Shown here piece after piece: positions 30,601 through 37,716 of a stretch of 64,000 bases of DNA (the stretch's first letter is position 1; every line of letters starts with the position of its first letter). Source of the stretch: Streptomyces cinnabarinus. Lineage in GTDB: Bacteria > Actinomycetota > Actinomycetes > Streptomycetales > Streptomycetaceae. Both the position numbers and the translations under genes were made by a program. The stretch covers positions 5,022,001 through 5,086,000 of the forward strand of contig NZ_CP114413.1 in the NCBI RefSeq assembly GCF_027270315.1, in the 5' to 3' direction. Under the pieces are notes generated by a model, which worked only from the letters and a program-made list of their open reading frames with translations, had not been told where the DNA came from and did not search any database.

Positions 30601-30766
30601 TCTCGCCCCGGAAGGACACCAGCGCCGACAGCCGCACCGGGCGGTCCACCAGGGCGGCGCCCGGACCGTCCTTGACGAACAGCTTGCGCACCAGCGGACC
30701 GACCAGGCCGGACGCGAGCCTGGCGCCGAGTACTGCCGGGTCCAACCCGCCCACCCCCGTCGTCAC
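27638..30766 (-). CDS. NACHT NTPase with C-terminal LRR-like repeats (paralogue 2)
   Basis: About 1042 residues, colinear with the downstream paralogue: N-terminal helical domain (VDRPVRLSALVSFRGEKRAL; FFTQRSAFVPRTLVEQSR), linker SRLTIYGVDLNE, Walker A GAAGSGKTT (about 287), Walker B LLLVDGIDEVPEEE (about 373), FVHRTFQDYLGARAAVEE (about 595), then leucine-rich repeats (about 812-1038). N-terminal and NACHT parts are closely similar; the C-terminal repeats diverge, as expected if they bind different ligands. Start is uncertain: GTG at 30766 or 30754, the latter aligning best with the paralogue; an ATG at 30832 is less likely. First gene of the pair. Confidence 0.88.
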   Translation of the reverse strand: MTTGVGGLDPAVLGARLASGLVGPLVRKLFVKDGPGAALVDRPVRLSALVSFRGEKRALGEKELRKLVRELVDRAARETREAPLDDSELEAVTDALELTLYALGRLELDDVQAVRLGHEALATTLYVQAGGRELVRFLSEDSVSLYSQLLTSACLHILHFFTQRSAFVPRTLVEQSRQLGDLIERMDLLLGRLANRTVEDTSFEQRYTAYLAKKHSRLTIYGVDLNESRAWPLDAAYLSLEATRDAEHQEAPGESLTTRDAEVALPERWLPSAPQPVEQVLAGHERVLLRGAAGSGKTTLVQWLAVTTAHQGRLTGDLAHLMGRVPFVLPLRTLTRGGARLPVPGDFLNAVSCPLAGSQPAGWADRVLGAGRGLLLVDGIDEVPEEERERTRRWLADLLAAFPGNLWLVTSRPSAVRQEWLGGEDFTELTLSPMNRENITVFIRRWHRAAGAEAALCEALLNAVRTKQDLGRLATNPLMCALICALHRERRGFLPRGRKALYDAALSMLLERRDRERELSVELDEESQVELLQRLAYWLIRNGRAEMDRSDALHQLERLLPSMPYVAAQGSAEEILRHLIVRSGLLREPAAGAVDFVHRTFQDYLGARAAVEERDFDVLLHHAQLDQWEDVIRMAVAHARPAERARLLRGLVERGDREPEHRVRLHLLAMACLEHAAKLDPEVRARVERRAGELIPPRTQAEARKLADLGPMVLELLPGPEEVHDDQAAANVVSAASLIGGDAALPCVVRYRDHESVAVRNQLGFHWNQFDTETYAEEVVRHLLDTPGTTIAVRTAQELAALGRLGGHHDVEVFGDLGPELITQALGEAKLRSLSLVNHPATDLGFLAGYRRLTRLRLMECPGVISLAPLAGIPLQELILRGSTPWQGIEVMGREVPLQRLLLPPSARDLSFLASFPSLRQLGLDLDTPPTEEDWQAVTALKRLTVLSLNLGELTALKSQNVRLENVTRISLVSQHQTPDLGSLVTVFPEVTWLYVFQADEVDLSPLAAAARLSHVLTSFPCRVHNATALPPYVEVNPRPKE

Positions 30767-31116
30767 ATGAACGCAGGTCAGGGTAGCGCCGGTCACATTC
30801 CGGCGTCCCTGGATCTTGGGCACCGGTGACATGCCGCACAGGCGATATGTCCCTTACGAGGGGGAGTAGTAGAAAGGCCCGTTGGGACAAAACGGACTTT
30901 TGGTCCAGTCCTCCGGAGCCGGGCCCGTCGTGATGGGCGTATTCGTCACGGATGGGAGCTCTGTCAATGTGACATCAGTTTTGCTACGAACTACTAGTTT
31001 CCGTCGTAGGTCACACGTTTGGGCGGAGATGGGCGGCGGCGGTACCAAGGACTGGCCCACCCGGCGGCAGGCAGTGCGCCAGGTGGTTTCTCTGTTCCCG
31101 ACCCCCCGAGGTTCTG
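30767..31116. other. Intergenic region between NACHT genes and M23 gene
   Basis: A 350-bp AT-richer divergent region. It includes a GGAC-TTTTG-GTCC inverted repeat (30893-30907), an ACTAGT site at 30993, and a promoter-like GTGACA/TACTAG pair toward the M23 gene. No gene is seen in it. Confidence 0.5.
30969..30997 (+). promoter_or_regulatory. Promoter of M23 peptidase gene
   Basis: GTGACA (30969-30974) and TACTAG (30992-30997) are separated by 17 bp, a good sigma-HrdB-type arrangement. Transcription would leave a leader of about 110 nt before the start at 31117. Confidence 0.5.
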
Positions 31117-31740
31117 ATGTCCCAGCGCGTCTCCGTCCGCTCTTCCCGTACGTCCCTGCTCCGCAACCGCGTCGCCGCAGTGGCCGCCGCCCTGGGGGCG
31201 ACGGTCGTGCTGGGGGCCGGAGTCGCCTCGGCCGCCGAGCCCGCCGCCGCGAAGACCGCGGCCACCGCCAAGACCGCGACCGCCGCGAAGACCGCCAAGG
31301 CCGCGAAGGCCAAGAAGGCCGTCTCCTGGGTCAAGCCGGTGAAGAAGTACACGAAGTCCGCGAGCTTCGCGCAGAACGGTGCCATGTGGCAGTCCACCCA
31401 CAGCGGCCAGGACTTCGCCGTCGCCAGCGGCACCCAGGTGTACGCCGCGCACGGCGGCACCGTCGTCAAGGCCGGCGGCAACGGCGCCGGTGACGGCCCC
31501 GCCTACGGCAACGCCGTCGTCATCAAGCACGGCAACGGCACCTACTCGCAGTACGCCCACCTGTCGAAGATCCAGGTGAAGGTCGGCCAGCTCGTCAAGA
31601 CCGGCCAGAAGGTCGCCCTGTCCGGCAACACCGGCAACTCCAGCGGCCCGCACCTGCACTTCGAGATCCGCACCACCGCCAACTACGGCTCGGCCGTCGA
31701 CCCGGTCTCCTTCCTCCGCGCCAAGGGCCTGTCCCTCTGA
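31117..31740 (+). CDS. Secreted M23-family peptidoglycan endopeptidase
   Basis: The 207-residue protein has a signal peptide (MSQRVSVRSSRTSLLRNRVA then VAAALGATVVLGAGVASAAEP, cleavage near residue 41), an Ala/Lys-rich linker with repeated KTA/KKA units (about 42-70) and an M23/LysM-less peptidase domain: zinc ligands in HSGQDFA (H, D) and GPHLHFEIR (HxH) are intact. It should cut cell-wall cross-links. Start ATG with CCGAGG 5 nt upstream. Convergent with the tetR gene 10 nt beyond its stop. Confidence 0.93.
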   Translation: MSQRVSVRSSRTSLLRNRVAAVAAALGATVVLGAGVASAAEPAAAKTAATAKTATAAKTAKAAKAKKAVSWVKPVKKYTKSASFAQNGAMWQSTHSGQDFAVASGTQVYAAHGGTVVKAGGNGAGDGPAYGNAVVIKHGNGTYSQYAHLSKIQVKVGQLVKTGQKVALSGNTGNSSGPHLHFEIRTTANYGSAVDPVSFLRAKGLSL

Positions 31741-31750
31741 GGAGATCTCC

Positions 31751-32356
31751 CTAAGAGGACTTCCGGGCGCCGCCGTGCGCCTTGGTGATCAGATCGATGG
31801 CGACCTCCAGGACAGCTTCGCGCTTGTCCTCGGGGTCGCCTTCGAGTTCCTGGAAGACGAACATCCCGGCATGCATGGTGAACAGCGCGCTGATGCAGCG
31901 GACCTGGTCGACCAGGTCGGCGTCGGGGTCGATGACGATCTCCCGCATGCCCTTCATGCGGTTCTTGAACATCATGCCGATACTGAGGTCCCGTACGGTC
32001 GCCTGGTTCTCCTGCATGAAGCGGAACAGCGGTTCCGCCTCGGTCAGCGCCACGCCGTAGCGCCGTAGCAGTTCCCGCTTGGTCTCCAGGGTTTTCGGCT
32101 GTTCCCGGCCCCAGGCGATCAGTTCCTCGATCGGCTTCGTCAGATCCTCGAAGAGGCTGACGATGATCTCTTCCTTGGTCTTGAAGTGGTAGTAGAGCGC
32201 CGCCTTGGTGACGTCCAGGCGCTCGGCGATCTCCCGCAGTGAGGTCTTCTCGTACCCCTGCTCGGCGAAGAGTTCGAGTGCCACGTCCTGGATGCGCTGA
32301 CGGGTGTTACCGCGCCGCCGCTGCTTGGTGCCATCCATGCCGCCCATGCCACCCAT
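31751..32356 (-). CDS. TetR-family repressor of the adjacent MFS exporter
   Basis: The 201-residue protein has an N-terminal TetR HTH (RQRIQDVALELFAEQGYEKTSLREIAERLDVTKAALYYHFKTKEEI) and a ligand-binding C-terminus. The ATG at 32356 has GAGGAG seven nt before it; readings further upstream are not credible. It is divergent from an EmrB/QacA exporter and shares two inverted operator copies, so it should repress both itself and the exporter until a drug-like ligand binds. Confidence 0.92.
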   Translation of the reverse strand: MGGMGGMDGTKQRRRGNTRQRIQDVALELFAEQGYEKTSLREIAERLDVTKAALYYHFKTKEEIIVSLFEDLTKPIEELIAWGREQPKTLETKRELLRRYGVALTEAEPLFRFMQENQATVRDLSIGMMFKNRMKGMREIVIDPDADLVDQVRCISALFTMHAGMFVFQELEGDPEDKREAVLEVAIDLITKAHGGARKSS

Positions 32357-32383
32357 CCTCGTACTCCTCGCGCTTGCCAAAAA

Positions 32384-32454
32384 CTTACTTGACGCCCGGC
32401 TAGTTACGCCTCTACTTTCCTGAAGTGTAGACAACTTGCCGGGCGGCAAGTAAG
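32384..32454. promoter_or_regulatory. Paired TetR operator copies
   Basis: CTTACTTGACGCCCGGC (32384-32400) and GCCGGGCGGCAAGTAAG (32438-32454) match as inverted copies at 16 of 17 positions. The right copy also contains CTTGCC-GGGC-GGCAAG, a perfect internal dyad. The left copy covers the -35 of the exporter promoter and the right copy the likely -35 of the tetR promoter. Confidence 0.75.
32389..32418 (+). promoter_or_regulatory. Exporter promoter inside the operator region
   Basis: TTGACG (32389-32394) and TACTTT (32413-32418) are spaced by 18 bp. On the opposite strand a -10-like TACACT (32429-32424) with TACTTG (32452-32447) at 17 bp would serve tetR. Confidence 0.5.
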
Positions 32455-32474
32455 TAGCTGGGGGAGTGGGAGCC

Positions 32475-34049
32475 ATGGCGCAGACGCAGTCCGCGGACGG
32501 GGACGCGGTACCGGAGGAACGGCCCAGGAGCGTGCGGGTGGTACTCCTCGCGCTCATGATCACGATGATGCTCGCGATGCTCGACAACATGATCATCGGC
32601 ACCGCGATGCCGACGATCGTGGGTGAACTGGGCGGGCTCGAACACCTCTCGTGGGTCGTCACCGCGTACACCCTCGCCACCGCCGCCTCCACCCCGCTGT
32701 GGGGCAAGCTCGGCGACATGTACGGCCGCAAGGGCGTCTTCATGAGCTCGATCGTGCTGTTCCTGATCGGCTCCGCGCTCAGCGGCATGGCCCAGGACAT
32801 GGGCCAGCTGATCGGCTTCCGCGCGGTGCAGGGCCTCGGCGCCGGCGGACTCATGGTCGGTGTGATGGCGATCATCGGCGACCTCATCCCGCCCCGTGAG
32901 CGCGGCAAGTACCAGGGCATGATGGCCGGCGTCATGGCCCTCGCCATGATCGGCGGCCCGCTGGTCGGCGGCACCATCACCGACCACTGGGGCTGGCGCT
33001 GGGCCTTCTACATCAACCTCCCTCTCGGCGTCGTCGCCCTGGCCGCCATCAGCGCGGTCCTGCATCTGCCGAAGAAGCGGGCGCAGGCGCGGATCGACTA
33101 TCTGGGCGCCGGTCTGCTGACCGTCGGCATCACCGCGATCGTGCTGGTCACCGCCTGGGGCGGCGCGGAGTACGCCTGGACGTCCGCGCGGATCATGGAG
33201 CTGATCGGCATCGGCGTCGCCTCGCTGGTCGGGTTCGTGTTCTGGCAGACCAGGGCCGCCGAGCCGGTACTGCCGCTGCACATCTTCCGCAGCCGCAACT
33301 TCACGCTGATGTCCGTCATCGGCTTCATCGCCGGCTTCGTGATGTTCGGCGCCACGCTCTTCCTGCCGCTGTACCAGCAGGCCGTGCAGGGCGCCTCGGC
33401 CACCAACTCCGGGCTGCTGCTCCTGCCGATGCTCGGCGCGATGCTGGTGACCTCGATGGTCGCGGGCCGGGTCACCACCAACACCGGCCGCTACTACGTC
33501 TTCCCGGTCCTCGGCAGCGTCCTGATGGTCCTCGGCCTCTACCTGCTCTCCACGATGGACACCGGCACCTCCCGCCTCACCTCCGGTGTCTTCATGGCCG
33601 TGGTCGGACTCGGCATGGGCTGTCTGATGCAGATCACCATGCTGGTCGCGCAGAACAGCGTGGAGATGAAGGACATGGGCGTCGCGTCCTCCTCCACCAC
33701 CCTCTTCCGCACCCTCGGCTCCTCCTTCGGCGTCGCGATCATGGGCGCGCTCTTCAACAACCGCGTCCAGGACGTCATGGCCGAACGGTCCCCGTCGATC
33801 GGCTCCAAGATCACCGAGCAGTCAGCCCAACTGGACGCGGCGAGCCTGGAGAAGCTGCCCGAGGCGGTACGGGAGGCGTACCAGCACGCGGTCTCCGCGG
33901 GCACCCACTCCGCGTTCCTGCTTGGGGCGGCGGTGGCGGTCATCTCCCTCGTCGCCGCGGTGTTCGTGAAGGAGGTCCCGCTGAAGGGGGCGGGCCCGAA
34001 GGAGGAGACGGCGACGACGCCGCAGGCAACGGTGGCGGAGACGGTCTGA
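32475..34049 (+). CDS. DHA2-family MFS drug exporter (EmrB/QacA type)
   Basis: The 524-residue protein has about 14 membrane segments and DHA2 signatures: LDNMIIGTAMPTIVGEL near the N-terminus (motif D1), GKLGDMYGRKGVF (motif A), and QGLGAGGLMVGVMAIIGDLIPPRERGKYQG (motif B/C area). Such proton-driven exporters expel hydrophobic or cationic drugs. The ATG at 32475 has GGGGGAG 8 nt before it. Regulated by the divergent TetR. The substrate cannot be told. Confidence 0.93.
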   Translation: MAQTQSADGDAVPEERPRSVRVVLLALMITMMLAMLDNMIIGTAMPTIVGELGGLEHLSWVVTAYTLATAASTPLWGKLGDMYGRKGVFMSSIVLFLIGSALSGMAQDMGQLIGFRAVQGLGAGGLMVGVMAIIGDLIPPRERGKYQGMMAGVMALAMIGGPLVGGTITDHWGWRWAFYINLPLGVVALAAISAVLHLPKKRAQARIDYLGAGLLTVGITAIVLVTAWGGAEYAWTSARIMELIGIGVASLVGFVFWQTRAAEPVLPLHIFRSRNFTLMSVIGFIAGFVMFGATLFLPLYQQAVQGASATNSGLLLLPMLGAMLVTSMVAGRVTTNTGRYYVFPVLGSVLMVLGLYLLSTMDTGTSRLTSGVFMAVVGLGMGCLMQITMLVAQNSVEMKDMGVASSSTTLFRTLGSSFGVAIMGALFNNRVQDVMAERSPSIGSKITEQSAQLDAASLEKLPEAVREAYQHAVSAGTHSAFLLGAAVAVISLVAAVFVKEVPLKGAGPKEETATTPQATVAETV

Positions 34050-34071
34050 GAACTCCCTCGGGGAGGCGTAC

Positions 34072-34106
34072 CCAGGGGCGCGGGGAACTGCGCGACAAGC
34101 CCCCAC
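34072..34106. repeat. Streptomyces dispersed repeat (AGGGGCGCGGGGAACTGCGC type)
   Basis: The sequence CAGGGGCGCGGGGAACTGCG, continuing with CGACAAGCCCCC, is a short hairpin-forming element that I recall as very abundant between genes of Streptomyces chromosomes. GGGGC and GCCCC ends pair, with GCGC/GCGC inside. It lies between the convergent MFS exporter and cseC and could end both transcripts. Confidence 0.6.
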
Positions 34107-34131
34107 CGACCGGCAGTCGAACAGCTACGGA

Positions 34132-35469
34132 TCACGGAAGCATCGGATAACTGCCCGTATTGGTGGGCGCATGCTCCGGAAGCCACAGCACCGCCACCGC
34201 CCCCTCCGCAGGAACCCCCTCCGGAGCCCCCGCGGGCCGCACATTCCGAAACGTCAGGCGCGCGCCCAGAACGCGCGCCTGACCCGCCGCGATGGTCAGC
34301 CCCAGCCCATGCCCCCGCCCAGCCCGATCCGTACTCCCCGTCCGGAACCGGCTGGGCCCCTCCGCGAGCAACGCCTCCGGAAACCCGGGCCCATGGTCCC
34401 GAACCCGGATGACCCGCCCTTCCACGCTCACCTCGACCGGCGGCTTCCCGTGCCGCGCGGCATTGGCCAGCAAGTTGAACAGCACCCGCTCCAGCCGCCG
34501 AGGATCGGTCGTGACCTCGGACTCATGGACGACCCGCACCTCGACGTCCGGGTCCTTCGCCGCCACCCGCCGCGCGATGAACTCGCCCAGCATGATGTCC
34601 TGCAACTCCGCCCGCTCCGAGGCACCGTCGAGCCGGGCCACCTCCAGGACGTCCTCCACCAGCGTGCGCATGGCCTTGGCCCGGTCCAGCACCAGCTCGG
34701 TCGGCCGCCCCGGCGGCAACAGCTCGGCCGCCGTCAGCAGCCCGGTCACCGGCGTACGCAGCTCGTGCGCGATGTCGGCGGTGACCCGCCGCTCCGCCTC
34801 AAGACGCTGCTGCAGCGCGTCCGCCATCGCGTCCACCGCCCGCGCCAGATCGTCGGTCTCGTCCCGCACCACCCCGCCGATCGCGTCCCGCACCCGGACG
34901 TCCGTCTCCCCCTTGGCGACCTGCCCGGCGGCGACCGCCGCCTTGCGCAGCCGGCGTGACATCTGCCCGCCGATCAGCACCCCGATCGCGCTGCCGCCGA
35001 GGACGACCGCGATGGAGCCGATCACCAGGGCCTGGTCGAGGTCGTTGAGGATGTCGGTGCTGCGGTCGGTGAACCCGGAGTGCAGCGACAGCACCCGCCC
35101 GTCCTGCACCGGCACGGCCGCCCATATGTCCGGCCCGCCGCGCGCCGAGTCGGTGACATAGGTCGCCCGCCGCCCCTGGCGGACCTTGTCCCGCAGCGGC
35201 TCCGGCAGATCCTGGTCGTCGACCTTGACGTTCGGGAAGTTGGGCCGCCCGGACAGCTCGTAGTTGCGCTGTGCGATCTGGATGCGCTCATCGGCCAGAT
35301 CGCGCGCGTTGTCCAGCATGGACACCCGCGCGGCGTTGTGCACGACCAGGCTGAGCGCGACCGCCACCAGCGCGCCGACCAGCGCGATGGCCGCGCTGAG
35401 CTTCCACTTCAGACCGGTACGGATATCGACCGCGCGCAGATCCGCACGGCCCCAGGAGATCCCCCGCAT
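34132..35469 (-). CDS. cseC: Sensor kinase CseC of the SigE envelope-stress system
   Basis: The 445-residue kinase has a membrane segment near residue 25, an extracytoplasmic region (about 45-160), a second membrane segment (ALVIGSIAVVLGGSAIGVLIGG), a HAMP domain, the H-box RRVTADIAHELRTPVTGLL, and a HATPase domain with HGPGFPEALL and GRGHGLGLTIAAG. Order after sigE, cseA, cseB identifies it as CseC, which signals cell-wall damage to CseB. The ATG at 35469 lies 20 nt after cseB, with AGGA close upstream. Confidence 0.93.
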   Translation of the reverse strand: MRGISWGRADLRAVDIRTGLKWKLSAAIALVGALVAVALSLVVHNAARVSMLDNARDLADERIQIAQRNYELSGRPNFPNVKVDDQDLPEPLRDKVRQGRRATYVTDSARGGPDIWAAVPVQDGRVLSLHSGFTDRSTDILNDLDQALVIGSIAVVLGGSAIGVLIGGQMSRRLRKAAVAAGQVAKGETDVRVRDAIGGVVRDETDDLARAVDAMADALQQRLEAERRVTADIAHELRTPVTGLLTAAELLPPGRPTELVLDRAKAMRTLVEDVLEVARLDGASERAELQDIMLGEFIARRVAAKDPDVEVRVVHESEVTTDPRRLERVLFNLLANAARHGKPPVEVSVEGRVIRVRDHGPGFPEALLAEGPSRFRTGSTDRAGRGHGLGLTIAAGQARVLGARLTFRNVRPAGAPEGVPAEGAVAVLWLPEHAPTNTGSYPMLP

Positions 35470-35489
35470 GTCCTGCTGCCCCGCCCCGC

Positions 35490-36194
35490 TCAGGCCTTGA
35501 GCTTGTAGCCGAAGCCACGGACCGTCTCGATCCGGTCCTGGCCGATCTTCGTACGGAGCCGCTGCACATGGACGTCGACGACGCGGGTGTCCCCGCCCCA
35601 GCCGTAGTCCCACACCCGCTCCAGGAGTTTGTCCCGGGAGAGCACCGTGCCCGGCGCGGAGGAGAACTCCAGCAGCAGCCGCATCTCGGTCGGAGTGAGC
35701 GCCACCGGCGAGCCGGCCCGGCGCACTTCCATCCCCTCGGTGTCGATCTCCAGTTCGCCGAAGGTCAGCACCCCGCCGTTCGCCGTCGCCCCCGCCTCCT
35801 CGGCCTGCGCGCCACCGCTCGCGTGTCCGAAGCGGCGCAGCACCGCGCGGATCCGGGCGACCAGCACGGCACCGTCGAACGGCTTGGTGACGTAGTCGTC
35901 CGCGCCCGCCTCCAGACCCAGCACCACGTCGATGGAGTCGGCCCGCGCCGACAGCATGATCACCGGCACGGTCGACTCGTCCCGGATCCGGCGGCACAGG
36001 CTGACGCCGTCCAGACCGGGGACCATGACGTCGAGCAGGGCGATGTCGGGCCGGTCCGCGCGGAACGCCTCCAGGCCCGACAGGCCGTCGGGCATGGCGG
36101 TGACCGCGAAACCGTCCCGCTCCAGGGCGAGCTGGGTCGCCTCGCGGATGACGTCGTCGTCCTCGACGAACAGAACGTGGGTCTGGTCTGCCAT
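35490..36194 (-). CDS. cseB: Response regulator CseB (OmpR family)
   Basis: The 234-residue protein has an OmpR-type receiver (DIALLDVMVPGLDGVSLCRR, phosphoacceptor Asp near residue 54; TKPF) and a C-terminal winged helix (VRRAGSPVALTPTEMRLLLEF ... VDVHVQRLRTKIG ... GFGYKLKA). In S. coelicolor CseB activates the sigE promoter when cell-wall synthesis is disturbed. 103 nt separate it from cseA, more than elsewhere in the operon. Confidence 0.95.
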   Translation of the reverse strand: MADQTHVLFVEDDDVIREATQLALERDGFAVTAMPDGLSGLEAFRADRPDIALLDVMVPGLDGVSLCRRIRDESTVPVIMLSARADSIDVVLGLEAGADDYVTKPFDGAVLVARIRAVLRRFGHASGGAQAEEAGATANGGVLTFGELEIDTEGMEVRRAGSPVALTPTEMRLLLEFSSAPGTVLSRDKLLERVWDYGWGGDTRVVDVHVQRLRTKIGQDRIETVRGFGYKLKA

Positions 36195-36297
36195 CCCGGT
36201 GCTCTCAGTCCTCTGGGTGGTGGTGGGCGTCCTACAGGAGATCGGATGCGGGGGCCCGATCGGTTCACACCGGCGGCGGCCGGGCCTTCGGCGGTGC

Positions 36298-36987
36298 TCA
36301 GGCCTCCGGCACCGGCGAGGGCGTGTCCTCGACGACCGTGCCGTAGTCGTTGTGCCAGAAGTACTCCTGGGCGAAGCGGCTCCCGCTCCAGCGGTACGTG
36401 ATCACGTTCTCGCCGGACGGGTTCGACACCGGGTCGCCCTTCTCGTACACCTGCTTGCTCACCACCAGATCGCCGCGGTCGATCTGCGCGTAGACCGGCG
36501 GCTCCTCGGCCTGGAACACATTCTCGTACGAGCCGTTCTGCTCGCGGTACACGTACGAGCCCACCCCGACGCCGTCTCCACAGGTCAGGACGTTGACGAC
36601 GACGTCCTCGGCGGTGCCGCCGGTGAGGTCGCCGTAGGAGGTGTCAATGGCGTAGTCGTCGGCGGCGCACGGCCTGAGACCGCGTTTCACCTCGGTCGAC
36701 ACCAGCGGATCCGTCTTGATCAGCCGCACCACCTCGGCCGGCCCGGGGCGGCCGCTCGACGAGGGCGCGGGGGAGGCCGACGGAGCCACGGCCGCGGCGG
36801 CCCCCGACTGGTCGTGCGCCGGGCCCTCGTCGCGGGCGCCGGTGCCGCCGGTCGCGCAGGCGGACACCAAAAGGGCGAGGGCGGCGAACACGACGAGTGC
36901 CGTGATCACCGCCTGATGGGTTCCCCGGGCCGGTTCCGGTTCCGGATCCGGCCCCGCGCCGGGCGCCTGACTGGCTAGGCCGCGCAC
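36298..36987 (-). CDS. cseA: Lipoprotein CseA, negative modulator of SigE system
   Basis: A 229-residue lipoprotein: after a 27-residue cytoplasmic part, a hydrophobic segment (VITALVVFAALALLVSAC) ends in a lipobox with Cys at about residue 44, followed by a Ser/Pro-rich linker and a secreted domain. The GTG start at 36987 overlaps the sigE stop by 13 nt. CseA reduces SigE activity in S. coelicolor; how is not evident from sequence. Confidence 0.9.
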   Translation of the reverse strand: MRGLASQAPGAGPDPEPEPARGTHQAVITALVVFAALALLVSACATGGTGARDEGPAHDQSGAAAAVAPSASPAPSSSGRPGPAEVVRLIKTDPLVSTEVKRGLRPCAADDYAIDTSYGDLTGGTAEDVVVNVLTCGDGVGVGSYVYREQNGSYENVFQAEEPPVYAQIDRGDLVVSKQVYEKGDPVSNPSGENVITYRWSGSRFAQEYFWHNDYGTVVEDTPSPVPEA

Positions 36988-37514
36988 CGCTCCCGCTCCT
37001 CACGCTCCAGCGCGCGTGCGTCCAGATCGCGGCTCTCCAGCTCCTCGCGGAGCCGGGCGAGCGCCCGGTGCAGCGTGCTCTTGACCGTTCCGGCCGACAT
37101 GCCGAGGGCGGCGGCCGTCTCCTCCGTGGACATCTGCTCCCAGTGTCGCAGCACGACGACACTGCGCTGCTTGGGGGCGAGCACCTTCATGATGTCCATC
37201 AGCAGGGCGCGGTCCGCGTGCTGTTCGGTGGAGTCGTCGACCGAGGCGTCCGGGAGCTGCTCGGTCGGGACCTCCTCCAGCTTGCGGGCCCGCCACCACT
37301 CGGTCCGCGTGTTGATCATGACCCGGCGCAGATAGGCGTCCGCGAGCCGCTTGTCCTCGATGGTCTCCCAGCGGCCGTACGTCCGTACCAGCGCGGTCTG
37401 GAGGAGGTCCTGTGCGTCCACGGGGTCCGGCACCAGCCGACGCGCGCTGCGCAGCAGCGCGTCCTGCCGGGTGCGGACGTACTCCTCGAACTCGAGCACC
37501 TCGCCCTGCGCCAT
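36975..37514 (-). CDS. sigE: ECF RNA polymerase sigma factor SigE
   Basis: The 179-residue sigma factor has region 2 (DPVDAQDLLQTALVRTYGRW; RRVMINTRTEWWR) and region 4 (VLAPKQRSVVVLRHWEQMSTEETAAALGMSAGTVKSTLHRALARL). It directs the cell-envelope stress regulon, including its own partner genes here. The ATG at 37514 has GGAGG seven nt upstream; longer readings lack this. No classical anti-sigma gene follows; regulation is through CseA-CseB-CseC. Confidence 0.96.
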   Translation of the reverse strand: MAQGEVLEFEEYVRTRQDALLRSARRLVPDPVDAQDLLQTALVRTYGRWETIEDKRLADAYLRRVMINTRTEWWRARKLEEVPTEQLPDASVDDSTEQHADRALLMDIMKVLAPKQRSVVVLRHWEQMSTEETAAALGMSAGTVKSTLHRALARLREELESRDLDARALEREERERCAA

Positions 37515-37716
37515 GTTGACCGCCTCCGATTCCCCGTTTTTCTTCGTTCCGTGCCACCCCTCGGGCACGGCAATGAAGCTACGGAGGCGTTGTCACGGCG
37601 CTGTCCGAAGCAGCCTGCGGCTGGCAATCGGCTGTCCGTCGGTTGTGTAACGGAAGTAGGAACGGGGTAAAGCGGCACACCAAATGGCGGGGCTATAGGG
37701 TGATTTGGCGTGTGAC

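Noticed and set aside
23765..30766. Acid phosphatase as third gene of the NACHT operon
   Set aside because: 112 nt gap, separate likely ribosome site, and a signal peptide unlike an immune partner; kept as separate.
30998..31116. c-di-AMP (ydaO) riboswitch before the M23 gene
   Set aside because: Such switches occur before wall hydrolase genes in Streptomyces, but the leader here is about 110 nt and I do not see the conserved core.
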